Assembly (NCBI GenBank): GCA_050747245.1
Contig: JBOGNO010000011.1
Coordinates: 82,443-146,442, forward strand
Direction: 5' to 3'
DNA: 64,000 bases
Origin: JBOGNO01 sp050747245
Lineage (GTDB): Bacteria; Acidobacteriota; Terriglobia; Acidiferrales; UBA7541
The position numbers and the translations under genes were made by a program. How positions within the stretch are numbered: the stretch's first letter is position 1; each line of letters opens with the position of its first letter. Below the pieces are notes generated by a model. That model was not told where the DNA came from and ran no database searches. It saw only the letters and a list, made by a program, of their open reading frames with translations. Below, in pieces: positions 45,195-54,042 of this stretch.

Positions 45195-46439
45195 TTATTC
45201 TTCTTCCCAGCGTTTGAATACCAGCGAAGCGTTGGTCCCGCCGAACCCGAAAGAATTCGAGAGCGCGTAGCGAACCTCGGCTTTGCGCGCCTTGTTCGGT
45301 ACGCAATCAACGTCGCACGCTGGATCGGGATTCTCGTAGTTGATCGTCGGCGGCAGAATTTGGTCGCGGAGCGCCAAAATGCAGATTCCCGCTTCCACTC
45401 CGCCCGCGCCTCCGAGCAGATGCCCGGTCATGGATTTCGTCGAGCTCACCGCCACGGTTTTTCCGCGCTCGCGGAACACGCGATGAATGGCAATGGTTTC
45501 AATGGCGTCGCCGATGGGCGTCGAAGTTCCGTGCGCGTTCACGTAGCCAATTTCGTCCGGCGAAATCTTCGCATCGTGCAGCGATTTCATCATCACGCGG
45601 TACGCTCCGTCGCCCTGCTCGGCAGGCTGCGTGATGTGGTGAGCGTCGCCGGTCATGCCGTATCCCACGATCTCCGCCAGAATATTCGCGCCGCGCCGCT
45701 TCGCGTACTCGAGCGACTCCAGTATCAACACTCCCGCGCCTTCGCCGACCACGAACCCGTCGCGCTGCGCGTCAAACGGCCGGCTCGCCCGCTGCGGCTC
45801 GTCGTTCCGCGTCGAAAGCGCGCGCATGGCCGCGAATCCGCCCACCGCCAGTGGCGTAATCGCCGCTTCCGCTCCTCCCGCAATCATTACCTCCGCGTCG
45901 CAGTGCTGGATGATGCGGAACGCGTCGCCCACCGCGTGCGCCGAAGCCGAACACGCCGTGGCCGTCGCCGAATTTGGACCGCGCGCGCCGTAGCGGATGG
46001 AAACCTGCCCAGAAGCCAGGTTCACGATCACCGCCGGAATGAAAAACGGCGAAATTTTTCCCGGCCCGCCCTGCATGTATTTCGTGTGCTCGCGCTCGAT
46101 GAGGTCGAATCCGCCGATTCCCGAGGAAATGTACACGCCCGTCGCGTCGGCGTCCTCCGGCTTCACTTCCAGCCCCGCCATTTTCACCGCAAAATCTGCG
46201 GCAGCGATGGCCAGCTGGATGAATCGCCCCATTTTTTTGATTTCTTTTTTCTCGATCCACTGGAGCGGATCGAAATTGCGGACTTCTCCGGCGATGCGGC
46301 AGTCGAATTGTGAAGCGTCAAACTGCGTGATAGGGCCGATTCCGCTTTTTCCTGCGAGGAGGTTCGCCCACACTTCTTCCGTGCCGATCCCGCACCCGCA
46401 GACCAGCCCCGCTCCGGTGACGACAACGCGGCGGCTCAA
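45195..46439 (-). CDS. fabF: Beta-ketoacyl-ACP synthase II
   Basis: The 414-residue FabF condenses malonyl-ACP with acyl-ACP during fatty-acid elongation in the cytosol. The catalytic Cys163 lies in TATACSASAHAVGDA. The two histidines are in NAHGTSTPIGD and STKSMTGHLLGGAGG, and the C-terminal NSFGFGGTNASLVF is standard. The length is normal. It follows acpP by 33 bp, as in most bacteria, and precedes etfB. Confidence 0.96.
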   Translation of the reverse strand: MSRRVVVTGAGLVCGCGIGTEEVWANLLAGKSGIGPITQFDASQFDCRIAGEVRNFDPLQWIEKKEIKKMGRFIQLAIAAADFAVKMAGLEVKPEDADATGVYISSGIGGFDLIEREHTKYMQGGPGKISPFFIPAVIVNLASGQVSIRYGARGPNSATATACSASAHAVGDAFRIIQHCDAEVMIAGGAEAAITPLAVGGFAAMRALSTRNDEPQRASRPFDAQRDGFVVGEGAGVLILESLEYAKRRGANILAEIVGYGMTGDAHHITQPAEQGDGAYRVMMKSLHDAKISPDEIGYVNAHGTSTPIGDAIETIAIHRVFRERGKTVAVSSTKSMTGHLLGGAGGVEAGICILALRDQILPPTINYENPDPACDVDCVPNKARKAEVRYALSNSFGFGGTNASLVFKRWEEE

Positions 46440-46472
46440 TGAAAATTTTCTCCTGGTCGGGATTCGCTGCGC

Positions 46473-46718
46473 TTACTTCTTCGCGGTGGCGTGTTTTCCG
46501 ATGTAGTCCACGGCGTTCTGGACGGTGGCGATCTTCTCGGCATCCTCATCTGGAATCTCGATGTTGAATGCCTCCTCGAAGGCCATCACCAGCTCGACGG
46601 TATCAAGCGAGTCGGCGCCCAGATCGTCCACGAACGATGCCGTCGGCGTCACTTCGTTTTCGTCCACACCGAGTTGCTCGACGATGATCTGCTTCACCCG
46701 TTCTTCGACGCTGGCCAT
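46473..46718 (-). CDS. acpP: Acyl carrier protein
   Basis: The 81-residue acidic, helical protein is the fatty-acid acyl carrier protein. The phosphopantetheine attachment serine is Ser37 in LGADSLDTVELVM, followed by the acidic recognition helix FEEAFNIEIPDEDAEKI. It has the usual length and composition. The rest of the fatty-acid genes that normally precede it (fabG, fabD, plsX) lie about 11 kb away on the same strand. Confidence 0.96.
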   Translation of the reverse strand: MASVEERVKQIIVEQLGVDENEVTPTASFVDDLGADSLDTVELVMAFEEAFNIEIPDEDAEKIATVQNAVDYIGKHATAKK

Positions 46719-47098
46719 TCTTTATTCCTCCGGTGGCGCACTTCCGCCACTGCCCGCTCGCCGCATCTTGGCGAGCCATGCCCGCCTTGGAGCTTTCTCT
46801 CGCCCGCCTCGGCGCGCTTCGAGCCCGTCCATTCTATGCATGCCTTCGCGCGCGGTCAACCTCCGGTGCGAGTGTTCGCTAGAGCTACACACAAAATCCC
46901 GCAAATGGACGTTTCGGGAATAATCCTGCGTGGAAATTATTTGCTAACTCCCCGACTCAGAATAGAGTTGCGAGATTCGCCTTGGTGGTAACGGAACTGC
47001 TCAGATGTTTAGCTTGGAGTGTGGTCGGACCTTGCTGTTTTTGACCTAAGCAATCCAGGGAAGAATTAGATAAGCTCAGATTTCGAACGGAGGCAGAA
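46719..47098. other. Intergenic region between acpP and the NTF2-like gene
   Basis: These 380 bp separate two divergent genes and must hold both promoters. I see no gene and no strong hairpin. ACGGAGGC at 47088-47095 is the ribosome site of the gene to the right. Confidence 0.5.
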
Positions 47099-47992
47099 AT
47101 GAAATTTGCAACGCTCGTACTGATTGCGATGTCGCTGTTTCTGGCAATTCCCGCCCAAGCGCAATTGAAACCGGTCCCGGGAGATCAGCGCCCGGCAGAC
47201 CGGGATGCCATTCGCAATCACATCGACAAGATTTTCCAGGCCTACATTCACAAGGATGCGGGTGTCATCCGCGCCACACATTCGAGCGAATGGATAGGGT
47301 TCCAGGATTCCTCGCGTACTGAAGTTCATGGAATTGATGACTACATGAAGCAGATCGACGGATATTTCAAATGGTCGGGCCACATGTCCGCCTACAAAAT
47401 GCTGGAATTCGACGTCCTGTTCTATGGTGACACCGCCCTCGTTCCCTACGTCGCTTCCGTTTCGTATGAAGATCAGGGCAGCACGCAAACCGTAAAACTT
47501 CGCGTGCTGGATGTGTACGCAAAGCTCGGAGGGGAATGGAACCAGGTTGGCTCCGACACGGGCTTGCATCCGGAGACACTCGAGGCCCAGCAGTCAGAGG
47601 CAACTCCCATCAGCCCGGATTTGCGGAAAAGTCTTCTGGACGCCCGAGAAGCCGTGTGGCGCGACTATTTTTCCAACAATCATGCGCACCTGGAGGAAAC
47701 CATCCCCACGGATTTAGTCGCCATTGATGAAGGCGAACAATGGCACAAGCGCGATGACATTTTGAACGGCGCCAAAGATTTCGTCGACAAGGGCGGCAAG
47801 CTCATCAGCCTTGAGTTTCCCACCACCGAGGTTCAAGTCTACGGGCGTACGGCCATCCTTTACTCCAAATATTCGTACGAAATAGAGATCAATGGTCAGA
47901 AGAGCGCGCAATCCGGCCGCGCCACGGAGGTATTTGTTTTCCGCAACGACAAATGGGTGAACACCGGCTGGCACCTCGATTCCGACAAGTAA
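47099..47992 (+). CDS. Secreted protein with two tandem NTF2-like (DUF4440/SnoaL) domains
   Basis: The 297-residue protein has a signal peptide (residues 1-21, ending PAQAQ) and two NTF2-like cone domains of about 130 residues each. The first starts near RDAIRNHIDKIFQAYIHKDA and ends in EWNQVGSDTGLHPE. The second starts near LLDAREAVWRDYFSNNHAHL and ends in KWVNTGWHLDSD. Single-domain members bind or modify small molecules or simply dimerise; a fused pair could mimic the dimer. It is periplasmic and of unknown substrate. ACGGAGG precedes the ATG. Confidence 0.78.
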   Translation: MKFATLVLIAMSLFLAIPAQAQLKPVPGDQRPADRDAIRNHIDKIFQAYIHKDAGVIRATHSSEWIGFQDSSRTEVHGIDDYMKQIDGYFKWSGHMSAYKMLEFDVLFYGDTALVPYVASVSYEDQGSTQTVKLRVLDVYAKLGGEWNQVGSDTGLHPETLEAQQSEATPISPDLRKSLLDAREAVWRDYFSNNHAHLEETIPTDLVAIDEGEQWHKRDDILNGAKDFVDKGGKLISLEFPTTEVQVYGRTAILYSKYSYEIEINGQKSAQSGRATEVFVFRNDKWVNTGWHLDSDK

Positions 47993-48297
47993 TCGACGCC
48001 GTCCAGATGGGCGGGCGGACCCACTCCTCACGCATTCGCACGATGACTCGCTGCCGAGTGTCACCAATCATTCTGAACGACAACTTTCCGTGCGGAGCTA
48101 GAGTGCCCGCTCAAGTCATATGCCCTACGCGCAGTTGAACTGTTGCAGCCGCAGCAAGTGTGCAATGGCTCATGGTCCACTGCAGTCGTTACAGTTTGAC
48201 TAACCTTTACACATCATTTGCAGCCCCTCGTGCGGTGTCAAGTATCATCGGTAATCACACTTGACTTCTGGAATTGTGCCGCTCCCTGGAGGAAATG
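47993..48297. other. Intergenic region, nothing recognised
   Basis: About 305 bp lie between the tandem NTF2-like gene and the zinc-ribbon membrane protein. I see no gene, repeat or clear terminator. A TTGACT (48261-48266) lacks a well-spaced -10 partner. Confidence 0.4.
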
Positions 48298-48654
48298 ATG
48301 ACCGAGACGGGCTTCTGTTCCGAATGCGTGGCGGACTCGACGGAGCAGACGCCGGGCAATATTTCGACGGTCAACGGAGTCGGCCGGATGTTCTACGGCG
48401 GCGCTGAGCCGTGCGCAAAGTGCGGATCGGTTGTCCGCACGCTGTGGTGGACGTTTGCGAGTCTGCCGCTCATCCCGCGTGGATCATATCGCTACAAAAC
48501 CGTCTCGGATGACAAATTCCGAAAGAAGACTTTTTTGGCTCGCCGATCCAGCATGCGCTGGGGACAGGTTTTCAAGACCTGGGTCTTGGGTTTAGCTATC
48601 GGAGTAGCAGTGTTCGCCGCATTCTCTCTTTGGGAATCCTGGAAGAATCGCTGA
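48298..48654 (+). CDS. Zinc-ribbon protein with C-terminal membrane anchor
   Basis: The 118-residue protein starts with two cysteine knuckles (CSECV and CAKCG, about 30 residues apart) that could bind one zinc. A basic linker and a single C-terminal membrane helix (about residues 95-113) follow. GGAGG at 48288-48292 sets the start at the ATG at 48298 rather than the ATG one codon earlier. This is a tail-anchored small protein of unknown role. It is alone on its strand between two minus-strand-facing regions. Confidence 0.65.
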   Translation: MTETGFCSECVADSTEQTPGNISTVNGVGRMFYGGAEPCAKCGSVVRTLWWTFASLPLIPRGSYRYKTVSDDKFRKKTFLARRSSMRWGQVFKTWVLGLAIGVAVFAAFSLWESWKNR

Positions 48655-48710
48655 TCCAGTCGGGAAGCAGGGATAGATTCCTCCTGTGTACGGCGCAGCT
48701 CTCTACGCGC

Positions 48711-49223
48711 TCACGGCTTCTCTTCTGGCTGCGGGAGGCTGTTCCATGTTTCCACTTCGATTTTCCAAGCGCCGTCCGCCTGGCGTTTCACGATCAGCAG
48801 AATTTTCCCCGCGCCCTCAAAAGGCTTTTGCGGCGGAGGGAACTCGATCTTCTGCTTGTTGATGCCCCATTCGTAGGCAATGTCTCCGTGAATCTGGATG
48901 TCCTGCCAGTCCACAGTGCAGTAGATCATTTTCGCGCCGGCGAGTTGCGGCGTCAGACTGTTGAGCCATTCGGTTATCTTCGCCTTGCCAATCATCGGCG
49001 CCATTCCCTGAAGCAAGTCCGCGCCATCCTCCGCCCAGAGCGCCGTGGCGGCCGCGTTGTCCATTTTCTGGCACGTTCCTATCCATTCCTGATTAAACGC
49101 GTCGAGGCTTTTTCGCGCGTCCTGCTCTGCTGGAGTTTTTCCCGCCTGCCTGTCGAACGCCAGCGCGAAAATCCCCGGCGCCGCGAGCGCGCCCAGCAAG
49201 CCGCCTAGCATTTTTCGCTTCAT
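48711..49223 (-). CDS. Secreted SnoaL/DUF4440-like protein
   Basis: The 170-residue protein has an N-terminal hydrophobic export signal (about residues 5-24) and one NTF2-like domain (LDAFNQEWIGTCQKMDNAAATALWAEDGADL, ending in GAWKIEVETWNSL). The pattern KMDNAAATALWAEDG is typical of SDR-associated or DUF4440 proteins found outside the cytosol. GAAAGGAGC precedes the ATG at 49223. It is the second NTF2-like secreted protein within 2 kb and may act on related compounds. No enzymatic role can be assigned. Confidence 0.75.
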   Translation of the reverse strand: MKRKMLGGLLGALAAPGIFALAFDRQAGKTPAEQDARKSLDAFNQEWIGTCQKMDNAAATALWAEDGADLLQGMAPMIGKAKITEWLNSLTPQLAGAKMIYCTVDWQDIQIHGDIAYEWGINKQKIEFPPPQKPFEGAGKILLIVKRQADGAWKIEVETWNSLPQPEEKP

Positions 49224-49361
49224 CGTCCGCTCCTTTCGCCGAGCTCGCGCTCGAAACAAAAAATGTCTGCTTCCGCGCGCAAAGATACCTTGTCGGCCTT
49301 CTTCGCGGAAGACGATTTTTTCGCTCGCTTTCTCGCTTGCCGCTCGAGCGCCAAAATGACG

Positions 49362-49391
49362 AACCCCCAGGGGTTTTCACCCCTGAGGGTT
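49362..49391. terminator. 13-bp stem with GAAA tetraloop on the minus strand
   Basis: On the plus strand, 49362-49374 pairs with 49379-49391 over 13 bp (one G-U pair); on the minus strand the loop is GAAA, a very stable tetraloop. It sits 36 bp past the stop of the minus-strand YXWGXW gene. The T-rich tail is weak, so it may be a terminator or an RNA-stabilising 3' end. Confidence 0.5.
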
Positions 49392-49426
49392 TTCTAACAA
49401 TTGCGATCAGTCTCCGGAAACGTACG

Positions 49427-50542
49427 TTAGCCTCGCCCGGCCCCTCCGTGAGGTTTCGCCTCGCCCTGTTGCGGGTGCGGTGGAGGATTGTGCGGTTGCC
49501 GCGCTTGCGGATGCGGCGCATTGCCATGCGGCGGAGGAGGCGGCCGGTGCGTCCTTTGCGCCTGTGCGTGTGGCGCGCTTGAATTCGGTGGCCGGTTCCC
49601 TCCGCGACTGCTCGCGTTTGAAGATCCCGCGCCATTTCCATGTGCTCCCGCGTTAGGCCCCGCACCGTTGGGCCGCGTACTCGCGTTCGGAGAATTCTTG
49701 TTTCCTGCTCCTCGATTTGCGCCCGCCGCATTTGGCCGCGTAGTCGCGCTCGAAGAATTGGCGTTTTTTGATCCGCCGCCCGCGCCGTTGGTGGCATTGC
49801 GGTTTGCAAGTCCGGAGCCTCTCGCCGCTGTCACCCCTTTGCCCGTGAACTCCCCGGCCTTCGAAGTGGCCGCGACCGGCGGATGCCCATGGTTCGCCGA
49901 AGCCAGCAGCGCGTGGTTCGAGCTGGCGGCGTGCTCGTGTTGTGATTGTTCCGACGTGGGTGAAACGTGCTCTTCATTCGCCGCTGTCTTTTCCTGCGCC
50001 GTTGGCTGCGCCGTAGTTCCGCCGCTGCCGCCATTGAAGCTGGTGCGGTTGATGTTCGTGTTGTTGTTCACCACTGTCGTGTTGTTATAAGTGTTGTGGA
50101 TGTTCGTGACGTTCACGTTCGTCACCGCTCTGTTGTAATTGAAGACCCCGCCTCTCCATTCGCCGCCCACGAAGCCCACTCCGCCGTATCCGAATCCGTA
50201 GTTAATCCCGCCATAAAATCCCACGTGCGGACCCCAGTAGCCTCCATGCCAGAGGTACGCTCCGCCGCCCCATCCCCAGTATCCCGGAGTCCACAGAAAC
50301 CCGGGCCGCGGCGCTAGCACCCACGTGCCCGGCACCCAGTAATATCCATCGTCTCCGTAAGCCCAGTAGCCCGGCGTCCAGATGTATCCGGCCGCGGGGC
50401 AGGCCGGCTGCACGTACACCGGCAGCGCCGGCGGCCCGATATGCACGGAAATGCCCACGCTTACTTGCGCTGGAGTTGCCGCTGGAATAGCCAGGAATAC
50501 CAGCGCCAGAAGCAGCCACCGAAAATTGCAAATCTTTCGCAT
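49427..50542 (-). CDS. YXWGXW-repeat secreted protein with low-complexity tail
   Basis: The 371-residue protein has a signal peptide (about residues 1-26). An aromatic segment with tandem YxWxPGYW-type repeats follows (YIWTPGYWAYGDDGYYW, FLWTPGYWGWGGGAYLW, HGGYWGPHVGFYGG), then an Asn/Thr-rich stretch. The end is a long Ala/Gly/Asn/Pro/His-rich tail of about 200 residues. YXWGXW proteins are thought to be secreted or outer-membrane-attached with an unknown role. Codon and residue use in the tail is strongly biased. The gene diverges from the kinase gene across about 220 bp. Confidence 0.8.
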   Translation of the reverse strand: MRKICNFRWLLLALVFLAIPAATPAQVSVGISVHIGPPALPVYVQPACPAAGYIWTPGYWAYGDDGYYWVPGTWVLAPRPGFLWTPGYWGWGGGAYLWHGGYWGPHVGFYGGINYGFGYGGVGFVGGEWRGGVFNYNRAVTNVNVTNIHNTYNNTTVVNNNTNINRTSFNGGSGGTTAQPTAQEKTAANEEHVSPTSEQSQHEHAASSNHALLASANHGHPPVAATSKAGEFTGKGVTAARGSGLANRNATNGAGGGSKNANSSSATTRPNAAGANRGAGNKNSPNASTRPNGAGPNAGAHGNGAGSSNASSRGGNRPPNSSAPHAQAQRTHRPPPPPHGNAPHPQARQPHNPPPHPQQGEAKPHGGAGRG

Positions 50543-50744
50543 CGCCTTTCTCCTCTTCGTAAGAATTCTTCGATATCCGCCGCGCCGGGGTCACCATCCC
50601 CGCGCGCTTGCATCCCGATTCGCAACATACTCCCGCTCTCCCTACTATTCAACACGGCACCCACAATTGTGTTGCGGCAATTACCTCTCGCCGTTCACGC
50701 CAAGCACCTTCGCGGCGTTGGTGTACTCCAGGGGACTCCGGCTG

Positions 50745-50750
50745 TATAAT
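50745..50750 (+). promoter_or_regulatory. TATAAT box of the Ser/Thr kinase gene
   Basis: A consensus TATAAT ends 10 bp before the ATG of the kinase gene. There is no good -35 box and no ribosome site between, so transcription probably starts within a few bases of the start codon. Confidence 0.4.
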
Positions 50751-50760
50751 CCGCGCTTCC

Positions 50761-53472
50761 ATGCCGCTAAGTTCTGGCAGCAAGCTAGGCCCATATGAAA
50801 TCAAATCTCCTCTCGGCGCGGGAGGAATGGGCGAAGTCTATCTTGCGCGCGACACACGCCTTGACCGCACCGTGGCTGTCAAAGTTCTCCCTCCCGAGAT
50901 GGCCTCCAGCCCCGAATCTCGCCAGCGGTTCGAGCGCGAAGCCCGCGCCATTTCCGCTCTGCAGCATCCCAACATTTGCACGCTTCTGGACGTGGGCGCG
51001 CAAGACGGCGTTGAATTTCTCGTCATGGAGTATCTCGAAGGCGAGACCCTCGCTGACCGCTTGAAGCGAGGGCCCCTCCCCGTCGCTCGCGTTCTTGAAA
51101 TCGGCGCCGAAGCTGCTGCGGCGCTCGCCAAGGCACACCGGCAGGGAATCGTTCATCGTGATCTTAAGCCGGGCAACATCATGCTCACCAAGAGCGGCGC
51201 CAAACTTCTCGATTTCGGCCTCGCCAAGCCCGCCGCCATGGCGCCCTTGGACACGATGGTCACGCAAACGCTCGGCTCCGGAGAAAAACTGTCTGCCAGC
51301 CCCGTCACCGCAAAAGGCGAAATTGTCGGCACGCTGCAATATATGGCGCCCGAACAGTTGGAGGGCAGGGAAACCGACGCGCGTACGGACATCTTTGCGC
51401 TCGGCACGGTGCTCTATGAAATGGCCACAGGGCAAAGGGCTTTCGCCGGGCAATCGCAAGCGAGCGTCGTGGCCGCCATCCTCGAGCGCGAGCCCGAGCC
51501 AATCTCTAAAATTCAGCCGCTCTCGACTCCTGCTTTGGAAAGCGCTGTCCAGCGTTGCCTCGCAAAAGATCCCGAGGAACGCTGGCAGAGCGCGAGCGAT
51601 CTCGCCAGCGAGCTGCGCTGGATGCGCGGCGCAAGTTCCGCCGGCGTGGTTGCGCCCGTCGCGCCTTCGCCACGCAATTTACTGCGACAGTATGCGCCAT
51701 GGACGATCGCCGCTCTGGCCACGCTCGCTCTCCTGGCGGCTCTCTTCTTTCTGCAGCGCCCTGTATCTTCCCCGGTTCTTCGCGCCGATCTTGTGCCACC
51801 GCCAGGCGCAACTTACCTCCTGTCCACCAGCGACGCCGACGGGCCTCCGGTCTTGTCCCGTGACGGCCGGTATCTGGCTTTTGTTGTCCAGGAACCGAGC
51901 GGCATCCAAAGAATCTGGATCCGCCAGTTTTCCATTGGCGAACCCCAGCCCCTCGCGGGCACCGAAGGCGCTGCCTATCCCTTCTGGTCGCCTGACGGCA
52001 ATTCGCTTGGATTTTTCGCGGGTGGCAAACTGCGGCGCATTTCTGTTGGCGGCGGTCCCGTCACCACCATTTGCAATGTCCAGCGCGCGCGAGCCGGCGC
52101 GTGGGGCGCGGATGACACCATCATCTTCGCTCCTAGCATCAACTCCCCAATTTACGGCGTAAAAGCAACTGCCGACACGACCCCCAAGCCGGTGACGCGC
52201 TTGGACACTTCGCTCCACAGCACGCATCGCTACCCCGTGTTTCTTCCGGACGGCAAACGCTTTCTCTACCTTGCTTCCAATCACTCCCATCCCGAAGCCA
52301 CTGCCAGCAACGGCATCTACCTGGCCTCGCTCGATGGCAAAGAAAACCGTTTCCTCTTGCCCGCAAACTCCAATGTCGCTGTTGTGCCCGGCTATCTTCT
52401 CCTGATGCAGGGCAACACGCTGATCGCCCAAGGATTCGACGCCGGATCGGGAACCATTAACGGCGAGCCGCTGCCGGTGGCCCAGCACGTTTTTTGGAAT
52501 CCTGGCACGTGGCACGCGGCGTTCACCGCTTCCGACAATGGTCTCCTGGTCTTCGCCCCCGGTGGAGACCGCGGCGCTCGCCGTTTAGTTTGGTATGGAA
52601 TGGACGGCAAGTCCCTCGGCCAACTGGGCCGCGACGACGCTTATTGGGAAATAAGTCTTTCTCCGGACGGCCGCAGCCTGGCAATGGCCCTTGGTGATCC
52701 CTCCCCCAAGCTGTGGGTTTACGATCTCAATGCCGGAACGTCCCGCCGCCTTCAGTTCGCAGACGTGATTGACCGCGCTCCCGTTTGGTCCCCTGATGGC
52801 GCCTACATTGCTTTCGCCGAGTCAGAAAACGACAACAACAAGGTGAGTATTTACCGCAAGCTGGCCAGCGGTGCCCGCGATGCCGAACTCCTGTATAGTT
52901 CCCCCAACGCGAGTGAGGCTGTTGAGGACAAAGATGTAATCGATTGGTCTCCCGACGGCAAGTTTTTGCTTTTCCGGCAGCGCATCTCCGGCCACCTCGC
53001 CATTTTGCAACTGCCTCTGTCGGGCGATCGTACTCCGCGTCCCATTCTGTCGGGAACCAATGATTACTTCGGCGCGCATCTGTCTCCCGATGGCCATTGG
53101 CTGGTCTACTGCTCGTCCGAGATCGGCAGCAGCGACGTGTTTGTCACCACCTTCCCGGATCTCGCCGGAAAATGGCAAGTTTCAAGCAATGGGGGCGAAG
53201 GTCCCAATTGGCAGAGGGACGGAAAGGCCGTCTACTTTTTCGGGATGGATCACACCCTGATGAAAGCACCGATCAGCATTTCGGGAGCGGCTCTCACCGT
53301 CGGCGACCTCGTTCCCGTGGCTAAACCCAACGCCCTGGGCAATTATTATGACGCCGCTTCTGTCTACGACATCTCTCCGGACGGCAAGCGTTTCATCGTG
53401 ATTTCCTTGACCGATAGTCCCGCCTCGCTTTCCCTCGTCACCAATTGGACCGCCGCCCTTCCCCACAAATGA
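50761..53472 (+). CDS. Membrane Ser/Thr protein kinase with C-terminal TolB/PD40-like propeller
   Basis: The 903-residue protein has an N-terminal Hanks-type kinase: glycine loop GAGGMGEVY (19-27), Lys41 in AVKVL, catalytic Asp134 in VHRDLKPGNIM, DFGLAK and TLQYMAPEQLEG. A membrane helix (312-331) and about 570 residues of WD40-like PD40 repeats follow. These include PDGNSLGFFAGGKL, SPDGRSLAMALGD, SPDGAYIAFAESE, SPDGKFLLFRQ and SPDGHWLVYCS. It would sense something outside the membrane with the propeller and phosphorylate cytosolic targets. Many acidobacteria have numerous copies of this type. An in-frame extension upstream to 50608 is not kinase-like. The target is unknown. Confidence 0.93.
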   Translation: MPLSSGSKLGPYEIKSPLGAGGMGEVYLARDTRLDRTVAVKVLPPEMASSPESRQRFEREARAISALQHPNICTLLDVGAQDGVEFLVMEYLEGETLADRLKRGPLPVARVLEIGAEAAAALAKAHRQGIVHRDLKPGNIMLTKSGAKLLDFGLAKPAAMAPLDTMVTQTLGSGEKLSASPVTAKGEIVGTLQYMAPEQLEGRETDARTDIFALGTVLYEMATGQRAFAGQSQASVVAAILEREPEPISKIQPLSTPALESAVQRCLAKDPEERWQSASDLASELRWMRGASSAGVVAPVAPSPRNLLRQYAPWTIAALATLALLAALFFLQRPVSSPVLRADLVPPPGATYLLSTSDADGPPVLSRDGRYLAFVVQEPSGIQRIWIRQFSIGEPQPLAGTEGAAYPFWSPDGNSLGFFAGGKLRRISVGGGPVTTICNVQRARAGAWGADDTIIFAPSINSPIYGVKATADTTPKPVTRLDTSLHSTHRYPVFLPDGKRFLYLASNHSHPEATASNGIYLASLDGKENRFLLPANSNVAVVPGYLLLMQGNTLIAQGFDAGSGTINGEPLPVAQHVFWNPGTWHAAFTASDNGLLVFAPGGDRGARRLVWYGMDGKSLGQLGRDDAYWEISLSPDGRSLAMALGDPSPKLWVYDLNAGTSRRLQFADVIDRAPVWSPDGAYIAFAESENDNNKVSIYRKLASGARDAELLYSSPNASEAVEDKDVIDWSPDGKFLLFRQRISGHLAILQLPLSGDRTPRPILSGTNDYFGAHLSPDGHWLVYCSSEIGSSDVFVTTFPDLAGKWQVSSNGGEGPNWQRDGKAVYFFGMDHTLMKAPISISGAALTVGDLVPVAKPNALGNYYDAASVYDISPDGKRFIVISLTDSPASLSLVTNWTAALPHK

Positions 53473-53541
53473 TCGCTTTTATCAAGCAGCGAAATGTCCA
53501 GGCCAATGTGCAAACTCTTACGAACCGTTTAGGAGGAGCTC

Positions 53542-53943
53542 ATGTCGCCTCGCACCACATTTCTTAGCAAGCTGATCGGGCTTTACTGCGTGTTAGTCTC
53601 GCTGGCCATGCTGATTCACAAGCAGGCCACATTGGAAATGGTGGCCTCGCTTCACCAGAATCCCGCGTTGATGTTTATTCTCGGTCTGTTCGCGATGGTC
53701 GCCGGCCTCGCGATGGTCCTCGGCCACAATATCTGGTCGGGAGGCGTGCTGCCCGTCGTTGTCACCGTGATTGGTTGGGCGTCGCTGATGAAAGGTCTGC
53801 TTTATTTATTCCTGACGCCGGAAGGAGTAGACACATATCTTGCGGCGATCCACTTCGAACAGCTTTTTTACGTTTACGCCGCCATCACCTTGATTATCGG
53901 AGTCTGTCTCAGCTACGCCGGCTTCCGGTCCGCGTCGCATTAG
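53542..53943 (+). CDS. Small four-helix membrane protein
   Basis: The 133-residue protein has four predicted membrane helices (about 10-27, 42-62, 66-90 and 103-125) with little soluble sequence. AGGAGG lies just before the ATG at 53542. It follows the kinase gene by 69 bp on the same strand and precedes an Lnt-like gene, so it may share the kinase transcript. I do not recognise the family. No charged residues in the helices suggest transport. Confidence 0.72.
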   Translation: MSPRTTFLSKLIGLYCVLVSLAMLIHKQATLEMVASLHQNPALMFILGLFAMVAGLAMVLGHNIWSGGVLPVVVTVIGWASLMKGLLYLFLTPEGVDTYLAAIHFEQLFYVYAAITLIIGVCLSYAGFRSASH

Positions 53944-54042
53944 CAAGCGACTCGCGACGCGGCGGAAAAAAAAGCGGCTTGGCTGCAACTGGAGTGATTG
54001 CAATCACCGGATTCTGCAACCATAGAAAATTGTCCTGCATTC

